Positions 12,302 to 26,557 of a stretch of 64,000 nt of DNA are shown in pieces. Position 1 is the first letter of the stretch; each line of letters begins with the position of its first letter. The stretch is taken from positions 372,001 to 436,000 of the forward strand of contig JAYKNF010000018.1 of NCBI GenBank assembly GCA_036172665.1, written 5' to 3'. The position numbers were made by a program, and so were the translations under genes. The stretch is from Prosopocoilus inquinatus (taxonomy: Eukaryota > Arthropoda > Insecta > Coleoptera > Lucanidae). The notes beneath the pieces are model-generated. The model saw nothing but the letters and a program-made list of their open reading frames with translations. It searched no databases and was not told the DNA's origin.

Positions 12302-13229
12302 CAACGCTAATACGTGTTGCTTCGTTCAAAACTATTTCCAGCTTCTGCTGCGTCCGAAATCTTTGTGTCTCTCATCAGAGTTACTGGAGTCCATCCAAAC
12401 GTCAAATAACATGATAGATGAGTAAGGATCGATTAGATACATCACAGGAACAACGCTAATACGTGTTGTTTCGTTTAAAACTATTTCCAGCTTCTGCTGC
12501 GTCCGAAAACGTCGTATCTCACATCAGAGCTACTGGAGTCCATCGATACGCCAAATAACATGATATATGAGTAAGGATCGATTAGATGCAGCACAGGAAT
12601 AACGCTAATACGTGTTGTTTCGTTTAAAACTATTTCCAGCTCCTGCTGCGTCCAAAAACTTTGTATCTCACATCAGAGTTACTGGAGTCCATCCAAACGC
12701 CAAATAACATGATAGATGAATAAGGATCGATTAGATACATCACAGGAACAACGCTAATGCGTGTTGTTTCGTTTAAAACTATTTCCAGCTTCTGCTGCGT
12801 GCGAAAATTTCGTATCTCACATTAGAGTTACTGGAGTCCATCGAAACGTCAAATAACATAGTAGCTAAGTAAGGATCGATTAGATACATCACAGGAACAA
12901 CGCTAATGCGTGTTGTTTCGTTTAAAACTATTTCCAGTTCCTGCTGCGTCCAAAAACTTTGTATCTCACATCAGACTTACTGGAGTCCATCCAAACGTCA
13001 AATAACATGTTAGATAAGTAAGGATCGTTTAGATACATCACAGGAACAACGCTAATACGTGTTATTTCATTTAAAACTATTTCCAGCTTCTGCTGCGTCC
13101 GAGAACTTCGTATCTCACGTCAGGGTTACTGGAGTCCATCTAAACGTCAAATAACATGATAGATGAGTAAGGATCGATTAGATACAGCACAGGAACAACG
13201 CTAATACGTGTTGTTTCATTTAAAACTAT

Positions 13230-13309
13230 TTCTAGCTTCAGCTGCGTCCTTCTAGCTTCAGCTGCGTCCTTCTAGCTTCAGCTGCGTCCTTCTAGCTTCA
13301 GCTGCGTCC
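13230..13309 (+). repeat. 20-bp subrepeat, four units
   Basis: Four identical units, the longest run in the window. It makes this monomer 60 bp longer than standard. Confidence 0.97.
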
Positions 13310-15352
13310 GAGAACTTCGTATCTCACATCTAAGTTACTGGAGTCCATCGAAACGCCAAATAACATGATAGATGAGTAAGGATCGATTAGATACATCACA
13401 GGAACAACGCTAATGCGTGTTGTTTCGTTTAAAACTATTTCCAGCTTCTGCTGCGTCCGAAAATTTCGTATCTCACATTAGAGTTACTGGAGTCCATCCA
13501 AACGTCAAATAACATGATAGATAAGTAAGGATCGATTAGATACATCACAGGAGCAACGCTAATGCGTGTTGTTTCGTTTAAAACTATTTCCAGCTTCTGC
13601 TGCGTCCGAAAATTTCGTTTCTCACATTAGAATTACTGGAGTCCATCGAAACGTCAAATAACATGATAGATGAGTAAGGTTCGATTAGATACATCACAGG
13701 AACAACGCTAATGCGTGTTGTTTCGTTTAAAACTATTTCCAGCTTCTGCTGCCTCAGAAAACGTCGTATCTCACATCAGAGCTACTGGAGTCCATCCAAA
13801 CGTCAAATAACATGATAGATGAGTAAGGATCGATTAGATACATCACAGGAACAACGCTAATACGTGTTGTTTCGTTTAAAACTATTTCCACCTTCTGCTG
13901 CGTCCGAGAACTTCGTATCTCACGTCAGGGTTACTGGAGTCCATCCAAACGTCAAATAACATGATAGATGAGTAAGGATCGATTAGATACATCACAGAAA
14001 CAACGCTAATACGTGTTGCTTCGTTCAAAACTATTTCCAGCTTCTGCTGCGTCCGAAATCTTTGTGTCTCTCATCAGAGTTACTGGAGTTCATCCAAACG
14101 TCAAATAACATGATAGATGAGTAAGGATCGATTAGATACATCACAGGAACAACGCTAATACGTGTTGTTTCGTTTAAAACTATTTCCAGCTTCTGCTGCG
14201 TCCGAAAACGTCGTATCTCACATCAGAGCTACTGGAGTCCATCGATACGCCAAATAACATGATATATGAGTAAGGATCGATTAGATGCAGCACAGGAATA
14301 ACGCTAATACGTGTTGTTTCGTTTAAAACTATTTCCAGCTCCTGCTGCGTCCAAAAACTTTGTATCTCACATCAGAGTTACTGGAGTCCATCCAAACGCC
14401 AAATAACATGATAGATGAATAAGGATCGATTAGATACATCACAGGAACAACGCTAATGCGTGTTGTTTCGTTTAAAACTATTTCCAGCTTCTGCTGCGTG
14501 CGAAAATTTCGTATCTCACATTAGAGTTACTGGAGTCCATCGAAACGTCAAATAACATAGTAGCTAAGTAAGGATCGATTAGATACATCACAGGAACAAC
14601 GCTAATGCGTGTTGTTTAGTTTAAAACTATTTCCAGCTCCTGCTGCGTCCAAAAACTTTGTATCTCACATCAGACTTACTGGAGTCCATCCAAACGTCAA
14701 ATAACATGTTAGATAAGTAAGGATCGTTTAGATACATCACAGGAACAACGCTAATACGTGTTATTTCATTTAAAACTATTTCCAGCTTCTGCTGCGTCCG
14801 AGAACTTCGTATCTCACATCAAAGTTACTGGAGTCCATCGAAACGTCAAATAACATAGTAGCTAAGTAAGGATCGATTAGATACATCACAGGAACAGCGC
14901 TAATACGTGTTGTTTAGTTCAAAACTATTTCCAGCTTCTGCTGCGTCCAAAAACTTTGTATCTCACATCAGAGTTACTGGAGTCCATCCAAACGTCAAAT
15001 AACATGATAGATGAGTAAGGATCGATTAGATACATCACAGGAACAACGCTAATATGTGTTGTTTCGTTTAAAACTCTTTCCAGCTTCTGCTGCGTCCGAG
15101 AACTTCGTATCTCACGTCAGGGTTACTGGAGTCCATCTAAACGTCAAATAACATGATAGATGAGTAAGGATCGATTAGATACAGCACAGGAACAACGCTA
15201 ATACGTGTTGTTTCATTTAAAACTATTTCTAGCTTCAGCTGCGTCCTTCTAGCTTCAGCTGCGTCCGAGAACTTCGTATCTCACATCTAAGTTACTGGAG
15301 TCCATCGAAACGCCAAATAACATGATAGATGAGTAAGGATCGATTAGATACA
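13290..15352 (+). repeat. 2.06-kb duplication, copy 2 (partner 9783-11845)
   Basis: This is the second copy of the 14-monomer segment at 9783-11845. Both copies contain the module with GGAACAGCGC, TTTAGTTCAAAAC and AAAACTCTTTCC, and both end in the monomer whose 20-bp unit is doubled (here 15227-15266, there 11720-11759). The same module also occurs at about 4579-4997. After the right edge this copy continues with CCAGGTTCTG and CGAGTACTTCG, which links it to 9600-9780 instead. Confidence 0.87.
15227..15266 (+). repeat. 20-bp subrepeat, two units
   Basis: Two identical units. This is the last expansion in the window; later monomers of the TAGCTTCAGCTGCG subtype have a single unit. Confidence 0.97.
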
Positions 15353-16821
15353 TCACAGGAACAACGCTAATGCGTGTTGTTTCGTTTAAAACTATTTCCA
15401 GGTTCTGCTGCGTCCGAGTACTTCGTATCTCACGTCATGGTTACTGGAGTCCATCCAAACGTCAAATAACATGATAGATAAGTAAGGATCGATTAGATAC
15501 TACACAGGAACAACGCTAATGCGTGTTGTTTCGTTTAAAACTATTTCTAGCTTCAGCTGCGTCCGAGAACTTCGTATCTCACATCTAAGTTACTGGAGTC
15601 CATCGAAACGCCAAATAACATGATAGATGAGTAAGGATCGATTAGAGACATCACAGGAACAACGCTAATGCGTGTTGTTTCGTTTAAAACTATTTCCAGC
15701 TTCTGCTGCGTCCGAAAATTTCGTATCTCACATTAGAGTTACTGGAGTCCATCGAAACGTCAAATAACATGATAGATGAGTAAGGATCGACTAGATACAT
15801 CACAGGAACAACGCTAATACGTGTTGTTTCGTTCAAAACTATTTCCAGCTTCTGCTGCGTCAGAAAATTTCGTTTCTCACATTAGAATTACTGGAGTCCA
15901 TCGAAACGTCAAATAACATGATAGATGAGTAAGGATCGATTAGATACATCACAGGAACAACGCTAATGCGTGTTGTTTCGTTTAAAAGTATTTCCAGCTT
16001 CTGCTGCCTCAGAAAACGTCGTATCTCACATCAGAGCTACTGGAGTCCATCGAAACGCCAAATAACATGATAGATGAGTAAGGATCGATTAGATACATCA
16101 CAGGAACAACGCTAATGCGTGTTGTTTCGTTTAAAACTATTTCTAGCTTCAGCTGCGTCCGAGAACTTCGTATCTCACATCTAAGTTACTGGAGTCCATC
16201 CAAACGTCAAATAACATGATAGATAAGTAAGGATCGATTAGATACATCACAGGAACAACGCTAATGCGTGTTGTTTCGTTTAAAACTATTTCCAGCTTCT
16301 GCTGCGTCCGAAAATTTCGTTTCTCACATTAGAATTACTGGAGTCCATCGAAACGTCAAATAACATGATAGATGAGTAAGGATCGATTAGATACATCACA
16401 GGAACAACGCTAATGCGTGTTGTTTCGTTTAAAACTATTTCCAGCTTCTGCTGCCTCAGAAAACGTCGTATCTCACATCAGAGCTACTGGAGTCCATCGA
16501 AACGCCAAATAACATGATGGATGAGTAAGGATCGATTAGATACATCACAGGAACAACGTTAATGCGTGTTGTTTCGTTTAAAACTATTTCCAGGTTCTGC
16601 TGCGTCCAAAAACTTTGTATCTCAGATCAGAGTTACTGGAGTACATCCAAACGTCAAATAACATGATAGATGAGTAAGGATCGATTAGATACATCACAGG
16701 AACAACGCTAATACGTGTTGTTTCGTTTAAAACTATTTCCAGCTTCTGCTGCGTCCGAGAACTTCGTATCTCACGTCAGGGTTACTGGAGTCCATCCAAA
16801 CGTCAAATAACATGATAGATA

Positions 16822-18501
16822 AGTAAGGATCGATTAGATACATCACAGGAACAACGCTAATGCGTGTTGTTTCGTTTTAAACTATTTCCAGTTTCTGCTG
16901 CGTCCGAAATCTTTGTATCTCTCATCAGAGTTACTGGAGTCCATCCAAACGTCAAATAACATGATAGATGAGTAAGGATCGATTAGATACATCACAGGAA
17001 CAACGCTAATACGTGTTGTTTCGTTCAAAACTATTTCCAGCTTCTGCTGCGTCCGAAAACGTCGTATCTCACATCAGAGCTACTGGAGTCCATCGATACG
17101 CCAAATAACATGATATATGAGTAAGGATCGATTAGATGCAGCACAGGAATAACGCTAATACGTGTTGCTTCGTTCAAAACTATTTCCAGCTTCTGCTGCG
17201 TCCGAAACCTTTGTGTCTCTCTTCAGAGTTACTGGAGTCCATCCAAATGTCAAATAACATGATAGATGAGTAAGGATCGATTAGATACATCACAGGAACA
17301 ACGCTAATACGTGTTGTTTCGTTTAAAACTATTTCCAGCTTCTGCTGCGTCCGAGAACTTCGTATCTCACATCAGGGTTACTGGAGTCCATCCAAACGTC
17401 AAATAACATGATAGATAAGTAAAGATCGATTAGATACATCACAGGAACAACGCTAATGCGGTGTTGTTTCGTTTAAAACTATTTCCAGCTTCTGCTGCGT
17501 CCGAAAATTTCGTATCTCACATTAGAGTTACTGGAGTCCATCGAAACGTCAAATAACATGATAGATGAGTAAGGATCGACTAGATACATCACAGGAACAA
17601 CGCTAATGCGTGTTGTTTCGTTTAAAACTATTTCCAGCTTCTGCTGCGTCCGAAAATTTCGTTTCTCACATTAGAATTACTGGAGTCCATCGAAACGTCA
17701 AATAACATGATAGATGAGTAAGGATCGATTAGATACATCACAGGAACAACGCTAATGCGTGTTGTTTCGTTTAAAACTATTTCCAGTTTCTGCTGCGTCC
17801 GAAATCTTTGTGTCTCTCATCAGAGTTACTGGAGTCCATCCAAACGTCAAATAACATGATAGATGAGTAAGGATCGATTAGATACATCACAGGAACAACG
17901 CTAATACGTGTTGTTTCGTTCAAAACTATTTCCAGCTTCTGCTGCGTCCGAAAACGTCGTATCTCACATCAGAGCTACTGGAGTCCATCGATACGCCAAA
18001 TAACATGATATATGAGTAAGGATCGATTAGATGCAGCACAGGAATAACGCTAATACGTGTTGCTTCGTTCAAAACTATTTCCAGCTTCTGCTGCGTCCGA
18101 AATCTTTGTGTCTCTCTTCAGAGTTACTGGAGTCCATCCAAACGTCAAATAACATGATAGATGAGTAAGGATCGATTAGATACATCACAGGAACAACGCT
18201 AATACGTGTTGTTTCGTTTAAAACTATTTCCAGCTTCTGCTGCGTCCGAGAACTTCGTATCTCACGTCAGGGTTACTGGAGTCCATCCAAACGTCAAATA
18301 ACATGATAGATAAGTAAGGATCGATTAGATACATCACAGGAACAACGCTAATGCGTGTTGTTTCGTTTAAAACTATTTCCAGCTTCTGCTGCGTCCGAAA
18401 ATTTCGTATCTCACATTAGAGTTACTGGAGTCCATCGAAACGTCAAATAACATGATAGATGAGTAAGGATCGACTAGATACATCACAGGAACAACGCTAA
18501 T
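16822..18501 (+). repeat. 6-mer higher-order repeat, 895 bp, about 1.9 copies
   Basis: 16822-17607 matches 17717-18501. Marker TCTCTCTTCA lies at 17216 and 18111, and CCAGTTTCTG also repeats at this spacing. The period is 6 x 149 = 894 plus one inserted G near 17461 (ATGCGGTGTTG) in the first copy. The downstream unit with GCGTCAGAAAATTT (18544) pairs instead with one at 15861, showing that the next monomers derive from a different upstream module. Confidence 0.85.
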
Positions 18502-21500
18502 ACGTGTTGTTTCGTTCAAAACTATTTCCAGCTTCTGCTGCGTCAGAAAATTTCGTTTCTCACATTAGAATTACTGGAGTCCATCGAGACGTCAAATAAC
18601 ATGATAGATGAGTAAGGATTAGATACATCACAGGAACAACGCTAATGCGTGTTGTTTCGTTTAAAACTATTTCCAGCTTCTGCTGCCTCAGAAAACGTCG
18701 TATCTCACATCAGAGCTACTGGAGTCCATCGAAACGCCAAATAACATGATAGATGAGTAAGGATCGATTAGATACATCACAGGAACAACGCTAATGCGTG
18801 TTGTTTCGTTTAAAACTATTTCCAGCTTCTGCTGCGTCCGAGAACTTCGTATCTCACGTCAGGGTTACTGGAGTCCATCGAAACGCCAAATAACATGATA
18901 GATGAGTAAGGATCGATTAGATACATCACAGGAACAACGCTAATGCGTGTTGTTTCGTTTAAAACTATTTCCAGGTTCTGCTGCGTCCAAAAACTTTGTA
19001 TCTCACATCAGAGTTACTGGAGTCCATCCAAACGTCAAATAACATGATAGATGAGTAAGGATCGATTAGATACATCACAGGAACAACGCTAATACGTGTT
19101 GTTTCGTTTAAAACTATTTCCAGCTTCTGCTGCGTCCGAGAACTTCGTATCTCACGTCAGGGTTACTGGAGTCCATCCAAACGTCAAATAACATGATAGA
19201 TGAGTAAGGATCGATTAGATACATCACAGAAACAACGCTAATACGTGTTGCTTCGTTCAAAACTATTTCCAGCTTCTGCTGCGTCCGAAATCTTTGTGTC
19301 TCTCATCAGAGTTACTGGAGTCCATCCAAACGTCAAATAACATGATAGATGAGTAAGGATCGATTAGATACATCACAGGAACAACGCTAATACGTGTTGT
19401 TTCGTTTAAAACTATTTCCAGCTTCTGCTGCGTCCGAAAACGTCGTATCTCACATCAGAGCTACTGGAGTCCATCGAAACGCCAAATAACATGATAGATG
19501 AGTAAGGATCGATTAGATACATCACAGGAACAACGCTAATGCGTGTTGTTTCGTTCAAAACTATTTCCAGCTTCTGCTGCGTCCGAAAACGTCGTATCTC
19601 ATATCAGAGATACTGGAGTCCATCGATACGCCAAATAACATGATATATGAGTAAGGATCGATTAGATGCAGCACAGGAATAACGCTAATACGTGTTGCTT
19701 CGTTCAAAACTATTTCCAGCTTCTGCTGCGTCCGAAATCTTTGTGTCTCTCTTCAGAGTTACTGGAGTCCATCCAATCGTCAAATAACATGATAAATGAG
19801 TAGGGATCGATTAGATACATCACAGGAACAACGCTAATACGTGTTGTTTCGTTTAAAACTATTTCCAGCTTCTGCTGCGTCCGAAAACGTCGTATCTCAC
19901 ATCAGAGCTACTGGAGTCCATCGAAACGCCAAATAACGTGATAGATGAGTAAGGATCGATTAGATACATCACAGGAACAACGCTAATGCGTGTTGTTTCG
20001 TTTAAAACTATTTCCAGGTTCTGCTGCGTCCAAAAACTTTGTATCTCACATCAGAGCTACTGGAGTCCATCCAAACGTCAAATAACATGACAGATGAGTA
20101 AGGATCGATTAGATACGTCACAGGAACAACGCTAATACGTGTTGTTTCGTTTAAAACTATTTCCAGCTTCTGCTGCGTCCGAGAACTTCGTATCTCACGT
20201 CAGGGTTACTGGAGTCCATCCAAACGTCAAATAACATGATAGATGAGTAAGGATCGATTAGATACATCACAGAAACAACGCTAATACGTGTTGCTTCGTT
20301 CAAAACTATTTCCAGCTTCTACTGCGTCCGAAATCTTTGTGTCTCTCATCAGAGTTACTGGAGTCCATCCAAACGTCAAATAACATGATAGATGAGTAAG
20401 GATCGATTAGATACATCACAGGAACAACGCTAATACGTGTTGTTTCGTTTAAAACTATTTCCAGCTTCTGCTGCGTCCGAAAACGTCGTATCTCACATCA
20501 GAGCTACTGGAGTCCATCGATACGCCAAATAACATGATATATGAGTAAGGATCGATTAGATGCAGCACAGGAATAACGCTAATACGTGTTGTTTCGTTTA
20601 AAACTATTTCCAGCTCCTGCTGCGTCCAAAAACTTTGTATCTCACATCAGAGTTACTGGAGTCCATCCAAACGCCAAATAACATGATAGATGAATAAGGA
20701 TCGATTAGATACATCACAGGAACAACGCTAATGCGTGTTGTTTCGTTTAAAACTATTTCCAGCTTCTGCTGCGTGCGAAAATTTCGTATCTCACATTAGA
20801 GTTACTGGAGTCCATCGAAACGTCAAATAACATAGTAGCTAAGTAAGGATCGATTAGATACATCACAGGAACAACGCTAATGCGTGTTGTTTCGTTTAAA
20901 ACTATTTCCAGCTCCTGCTGCGTCCAAAAACTTTGTATCTCACATCAGACTTACTGGAGTCCATCCAAACGTCAAATAACATGTTAGATAAGTAAGGATC
21001 GTTTAGATACATCACAGGAACAACGCTAATACGTGTTATTTCATTTAAAACTATTTCCAGCTTCTGCTGCGTCCGAGAACTTCGTATCTCACATCAAAGT
21101 TACTGGAGTCCATCGAAACGCCAAATAACATGATATATGAGTAAGGATCGATGAGATACATCACAGGAACAACGCTAATGCGTGTTGTTTCGTTTAAAAC
21201 TATTTCCAGGTTCTGCTGCGTCCGAGAACTTCGTATCTCACGTCAGGGTTACTGGAGTCAATCCAAACGTCAAATAACATGATAGATAAGTAAGGATCGA
21301 TTAGATACATCACAGGAACAACGCTAATGCATGTTGTTTCGTTTAAAACTATTTCCAGCTCCTGCTGCGTCCAAAAACTTTGTATCTCACATCAGACTTA
21401 CTGGAGTCCATCCAAACGTCAAATAACATGATAGATGAGTAAGGATCGATTAGATACATCACAGGATAACGCTAATGCGTGTTGTTTCGTTTAAAACTAT

Positions 21501-22591
21501 TTCCAGGTTCTGCTGCGTCCGAGAACTTCGTATCTCACGTCAGGGTTACTGGAGTCAATCCAAACGTCAAATAACATGATAGATAAGTAAGGATCGATTA
21601 GATACATCACAGGAACAACGCTAATGCGTGTTGTTTCGTTTAAAACTATTTCCAGCTCCTGCTGCGTCCAAAAACTTTGTATCTCACATCAGACTTACTG
21701 GAGTCCATCCAAACGTCAAGTAACATGTTAGATAAGTAAGGATCGTTTAGATACATCACAGGAACAACGCTAATACGTGTTGTTTCATTTAAAACTATTT
21801 CCAGCTTCAGCTGCGTCCGAGAACTTCGTATCTCACATCAAAGTTACTGGAGTCCATCGAAACGTCAAATAACATAGTAGCTAAGTAAGGATCGATTAGA
21901 TACATCACAGGAACAACGCTAATGCGTGTTGTTTCGTTTAAAACTATTTCCAGCTTCTGCTGCGTCCGAAAATTTCGTATCTCACATTAGAGTTACTGGA
22001 GTCCATCGAAACGTCAAATAACATGATAGATGAGTAAGGATCGATTAGATACATCACAGGAACAACGCTAATACGTGTTGTTTCGTTAAAAACTATTTCC
22101 AGCTTCTGCTGCGTCCGAAATCTTTGTGTCTCTCATCAGAGTTACTGGAGTCCATCCAAACGTCAAATAACATGATAGATGAGTAAGGATCGATTAGATA
22201 CAGCACAGGAACAACGCTAATGCGTGTTGTTTCGTTTAAAACTATTTCCAGCTCCTGCTGCGTCCAGAAACGTTGTATCTCACATCAGACTTACTGGAGT
22301 CCATCCAAACGTCAAATAACATGTTAGATAAGTAAGGATCGTTTAGATACATCACAGGAACAACGCTAATACGTGTTGTTTCATTTAAAACTATTTCCAG
22401 CTTCAGCTGCCTCCGATAACTTCGTATCTCACATCAAAGTTACTGGAGTCCATCGAAACGCCAAATAACATGATAGATGAGTAAGGATCGATTAGATACA
22501 TCACAGGAACAACGCCAATGCGTATTGTTTCGTTTAAAACTTTTTCCAGGTTCTGCTGCGTCCGAGAACTTCGTATCTCACGTCAGGGTTC

Positions 22592-24024
22592 CTGGAGTCC
22601 ATCGAAACGTCAAATAACATGATAGATGAGTAAGGATCGATTAGATACATCACAGGAACAACGCTAATGCTTGTTGTTTCGTTTAAAACTATTTCCAGCT
22701 TCTGCTGCCTCAGAAGACGTCGTATCTCACATCAGAGCTACTGGAGTCCATCGAAACGCCAAATAACATGATAGATGAGTAAGGATCGATTAGATACATC
22801 ACAGGAACAACGCTAATGCGTGTTGTTTCGTTTAAAACTATTTCCAGATTCTGCTGCGTCCAAAAACTTTGTATCTCACATCAGAGTTACTGGAGTCCAT
22901 CCAAACGACAAATAACATGATAGATGAGTAAGGATCGATTAGATACATCACAGGAACAACGCTAATGCGTGTTGTTTCGTTTAAAACTATTTCTAGCTTC
23001 AGCTGCGTCCGAGAACTTCGTATCTCACATCTAAGTTACTGGAGTCCATCGAAACGCCAAATAACATGATGGATGAGTAAGGAGCGATTAGATACATCAC
23101 AGGAACAACGCTAATACGTGTTGTTTCGTTTAAAATTATTTCCAGCTTCTGCTGAGTCCGAGAACTTCGTATCTCACGTCAGGGTTACTGGAGTCCATCC
23201 AAACGTCAAATAACATGATAGATAAGTAAGGATCGATTAGATACATCACAGGAACAACGCTAATGCGTGTTGTTTGGTTTAAAACTATTTCCAGCTTCTG
23301 CTGCGTCCGAAAATTTCGTATCTCACATTAGAGTTACTGGAGTCCATCGAAACGTCAAATAACATGATAGATGAGTAAGGGTCGATTAGATACATCACAG
23401 GAACAACGCTAATACGTGTTGTTTCGTTTAAAATTATTTCCAGCTTCTGCTGCGTCCGAGAACTTCGTATCTCACGTCAGGGTTACTGGAGTCCATCCAA
23501 ACTTCAAATAACATGATAGATAAGTAAGGATCGATTAGATACATCACAGGAACAACGCTAATACGTGTTGTTTCGTTTAAAACTATTTTTAGCTTCTGCT
23601 GCGTCCGAAAACGTCGTATCTCACATCAGAGCTACTGGAGTCCATCGAAACGCCAAATAACATGATAGATGAGTAAGGATCGATTAGATACATCACAGGA
23701 ACAACGCTAATACGTGTTGTTTCGTTTAAAACTATTTCCAGCTTCTGCTGCGTCCGAAAACGTCGTATCTCACATCAGAGCTACTGGAGTCCATCGAAAC
23801 GCCAAATAACATGATAGATGAGTAAGGATCGATTAGATACATCACAGGAACAACGCTAATGCGTGTTGTTTCGATCAAAACTATTTCCAGGTTCTGCTGC
23901 GTCCAAAAACTTTGTATCTCACATCAGAGTAACTGGAGTCCATCCAAACGTCAAATAACATGATAGATGAGTAAGGATCGATTAGATACATCACAGGAAC
24001 AACGCTAATACGTGTTGTTTCGTT
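22592..24024 (+). repeat. about 1.4-kb module, copy 1, with one extra monomer
   Basis: The first half (22592-22966) matches 25274-25648 at 2682 bp (18 x 149). The second half (from about 23116) matches 25649-26557 at 2533 bp (17 x 149). Rare shared markers are CTCAGAAGACG, AACGACAAATAAC, GCTGAGTCCG, TTTGGTTTAAAAC and TATTTTTAGC. The offset changes by one monomer because this copy has an additional unit at about 22967-23115 (TAGCTTCAGCTGCG, CATCTAAG, GATGGATGAG, GGAGCGATT) that is missing in the partner. A close relative of that unit lies at about 24899-25047. Confidence 0.87.
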
Positions 24025-25273
24025 CAAAACTATTTCCAGCTTCTGCTGCGTCCAAAAACTTTGTATCTCACATCAGAGCTACTGGAGTCCATCGAAACGC
24101 CAAATAACATGATAGATGAGTAAGAATCGATTAGATACATCACAGGAACAACGCTAATACGTGTTGTTTCGTTTAAAACTATTTCCAGCTTCTGCTGCGT
24201 CCGAGAACTTCGTATCTCACGTCAGGGTTACTGGAGTCCATCCAAATGTCAAATAACATGATAGATAAGTAAGGATCGATTAGATACATCACAGGAACAA
24301 CGCTAATGCGTGTTGTTTCGTTTAAAACTATTTCCAGCTTCTGCTGCGTCCGAAAATTTCGTATCTCACATTAGAGTTACTGGAGTCCATCGAAACGTCA
24401 AATAACATGATAGATGAGTAAGGATCGATTAGATACATTACAGGAACAACGCTAATACGTGTCGTTTCGTTTAAAACTATTTCCAGCTTCTGCTGCATCC
24501 GAGAACTTCGTATCTCACGTCAGGGTTACTGGAGTCCATCGAAACGCCAAATAACATGATAGATGAGTAAGGATCGATTAGATACATCACAGGAACAACG
24601 CTAATACGTGTTGTTTCATTCAAAACTATTTCCAGCTTCTGCTGCGTCCAAAAACTTTGTATCTCACATCAGAGTTACTGGATTCCATCGAAACGCCAAA
24701 TAACATGATAGATGTTTAAGGATCGATTAGATACATCACAGGAACAACGCTAATGCGTGTTGTTTCGTTTAAAACTATTTCCAGCTTCTGCTGCGTCCGA
24801 AAATTTCGTTTCTCACATTAGAGTTACTGGAGTCCATCGAAACGTCAAATAACATGATAGATGAGTAAGGATCGATTAGATACATCACAGGAACAACGCT
24901 AATGCGTGTTGTTTCGTTTAAAACTATTTCTAGCTTCAGCTGCGTCCGAGAACTTCGTATCTCACATCTAAGTTACTGGAGTCCATCGAAACGCCAAATA
25001 ACATGATGGATGAGTAAGGAGCGATTAGATACAGTACAGGAACAACGCTAATGCGCGTTGTTTCGTTTAAAACTATTTCCAGGTTCTGCTGCGTCCGAGA
25101 ACTTCGTATCTCACGTCAGGGTTCCTGGAGTCCATCCAAACGTCAAATAACATGATAGATAAGTAAGGATCGATTAGATACATCACAGGAACAACGCTAA
25201 TGCGTGTTGTTTCGTTTAAAACTATTTCCAGCTTCTGCTGCGTCCGAAAATTTCGTTTCTCACATTAGAGTTA

Positions 25274-26557
25274 CTGGAGTCCATCGAAACGTCAAATAAC
25301 ATGATAGATGAGTAAGGATCGATTAGATACATCACAGGAACAACGCTAATGCTTGTTGTTTCGTTTAAAACTATTTCCAGCTTCTGCTGCCTCAGAAGAC
25401 GTCGTATCTCACATCAGAGCTACTGGAGTCCATCGAAACGCCAAATAACATGATAGATGAGTAAGGATCGATTAGATACATCACAGGAACAACGCTAATG
25501 CGTGTTGTTTCGTTTAAAACTATTTCCAGATTCTGCTGCGTCCAAAAACTTTGTATCTCACATCAGAGTTACTGGAGTCCATCCAAACGACAAATAACAT
25601 GATAGATGAGTAAGGATCGATTAGATACATCACAGGAACAACGCTAATACGTGTTGTTTCGTTTAAAATTATTTCCAGCTTCTGCTGAGTCCGAGAACTT
25701 CGTATCTCACGTCAGGGTTACTGGAGTCCATCCAAACGTCAAATAACATGATAGATAAGTAAGGATCGATTAGATACATCACAGGAACAACGCTAATGCG
25801 TGTTGTTTGGTTTAAAACTATTTCCAGCTTCTGCTGCGTCCGAAAATTTCGTATCTCACATTAGAGTTACTGGAGTCCATCGAAACGTCAAATAACATGA
25901 TAGATGAGTAAGGGTCGATTAGATACATCACAGGAACAACGCTAATACGTGTTGTTTCGTTTAAAATTATTTCCAGCTTCTGCTGCGTCCGAGAACTTCG
26001 TATCTCACGTCAGGGTTACTGGAGTCCATCCAAACGTCAAATAACATGATAGATAAGTAAGGATCGATTAGATACATCACAGGAACAACGCTAATACGTG
26101 TTGTTTCGTTTAAAACTATTTTTAGCTTCTGCTGCGTCCGAAAACGTCGTATCTCACATCAGAGCTACTGGAGTCCATCGAAACGCCAAATAACATGATA
26201 GATGAGTAAAGATCGATTAGATACATCACAGGAACAACGCTAATACGTGTTGTTTCGTTTAAAACTATTTCCAGCTTCTCCTGCGTCCGAAAACGTCGTA
26301 TCTCACATCAGAGCTACTGGAGTCCATCGAAACGCCAAATAACATGATAGATGAGTAAGGATCGATTAGATACATCACAGGAACAACGCTAATGCGTGTT
26401 GTTTCGTTCAAAACTATTTCCAGGTTCTGCTGCGTCCAAAAACTTTGTATCTCACATCAGAGTAACTGGAGTCCATCCAAACGTCAAATAACATGATAGA
26501 TGAGTAAGGATCGATTAGATACATCACAGGAACAACGCTAATACGTGTTGTTTCGTT
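25274..26557 (+). repeat. about 1.3-kb module, copy 2, lacking one monomer
   Basis: It is the partner of 22592-24024 and carries the same rare variants in the same order, but goes directly from the AACGACAAATAAC unit to the GCTGAGTCCG unit. The monomer present at 22967-23115 is absent without any trace of a partial unit, as expected for a clean in-register exchange or one-unit deletion. Small private changes include GCTTCTCCTGCG near 26280 and GTAAAGATCG near 26215. Confidence 0.87.

Larger units (their letters stand above)
11866..13444 (+). repeat. segmental duplication, copy 2 (partner 8081-9639)
   Basis: This is the second copy of the module at 8081-9639. It differs by a few substitutions and by one additional 20-bp unit (four instead of three, at 13230-13309). 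The right edge is where CCAGCTTCTG here faces CCAGGTTCTG in copy 1. Next to it begins the second copy of the 3507-bp-offset duplication, so two duplication events overlap in this area. Confidence 0.85.
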
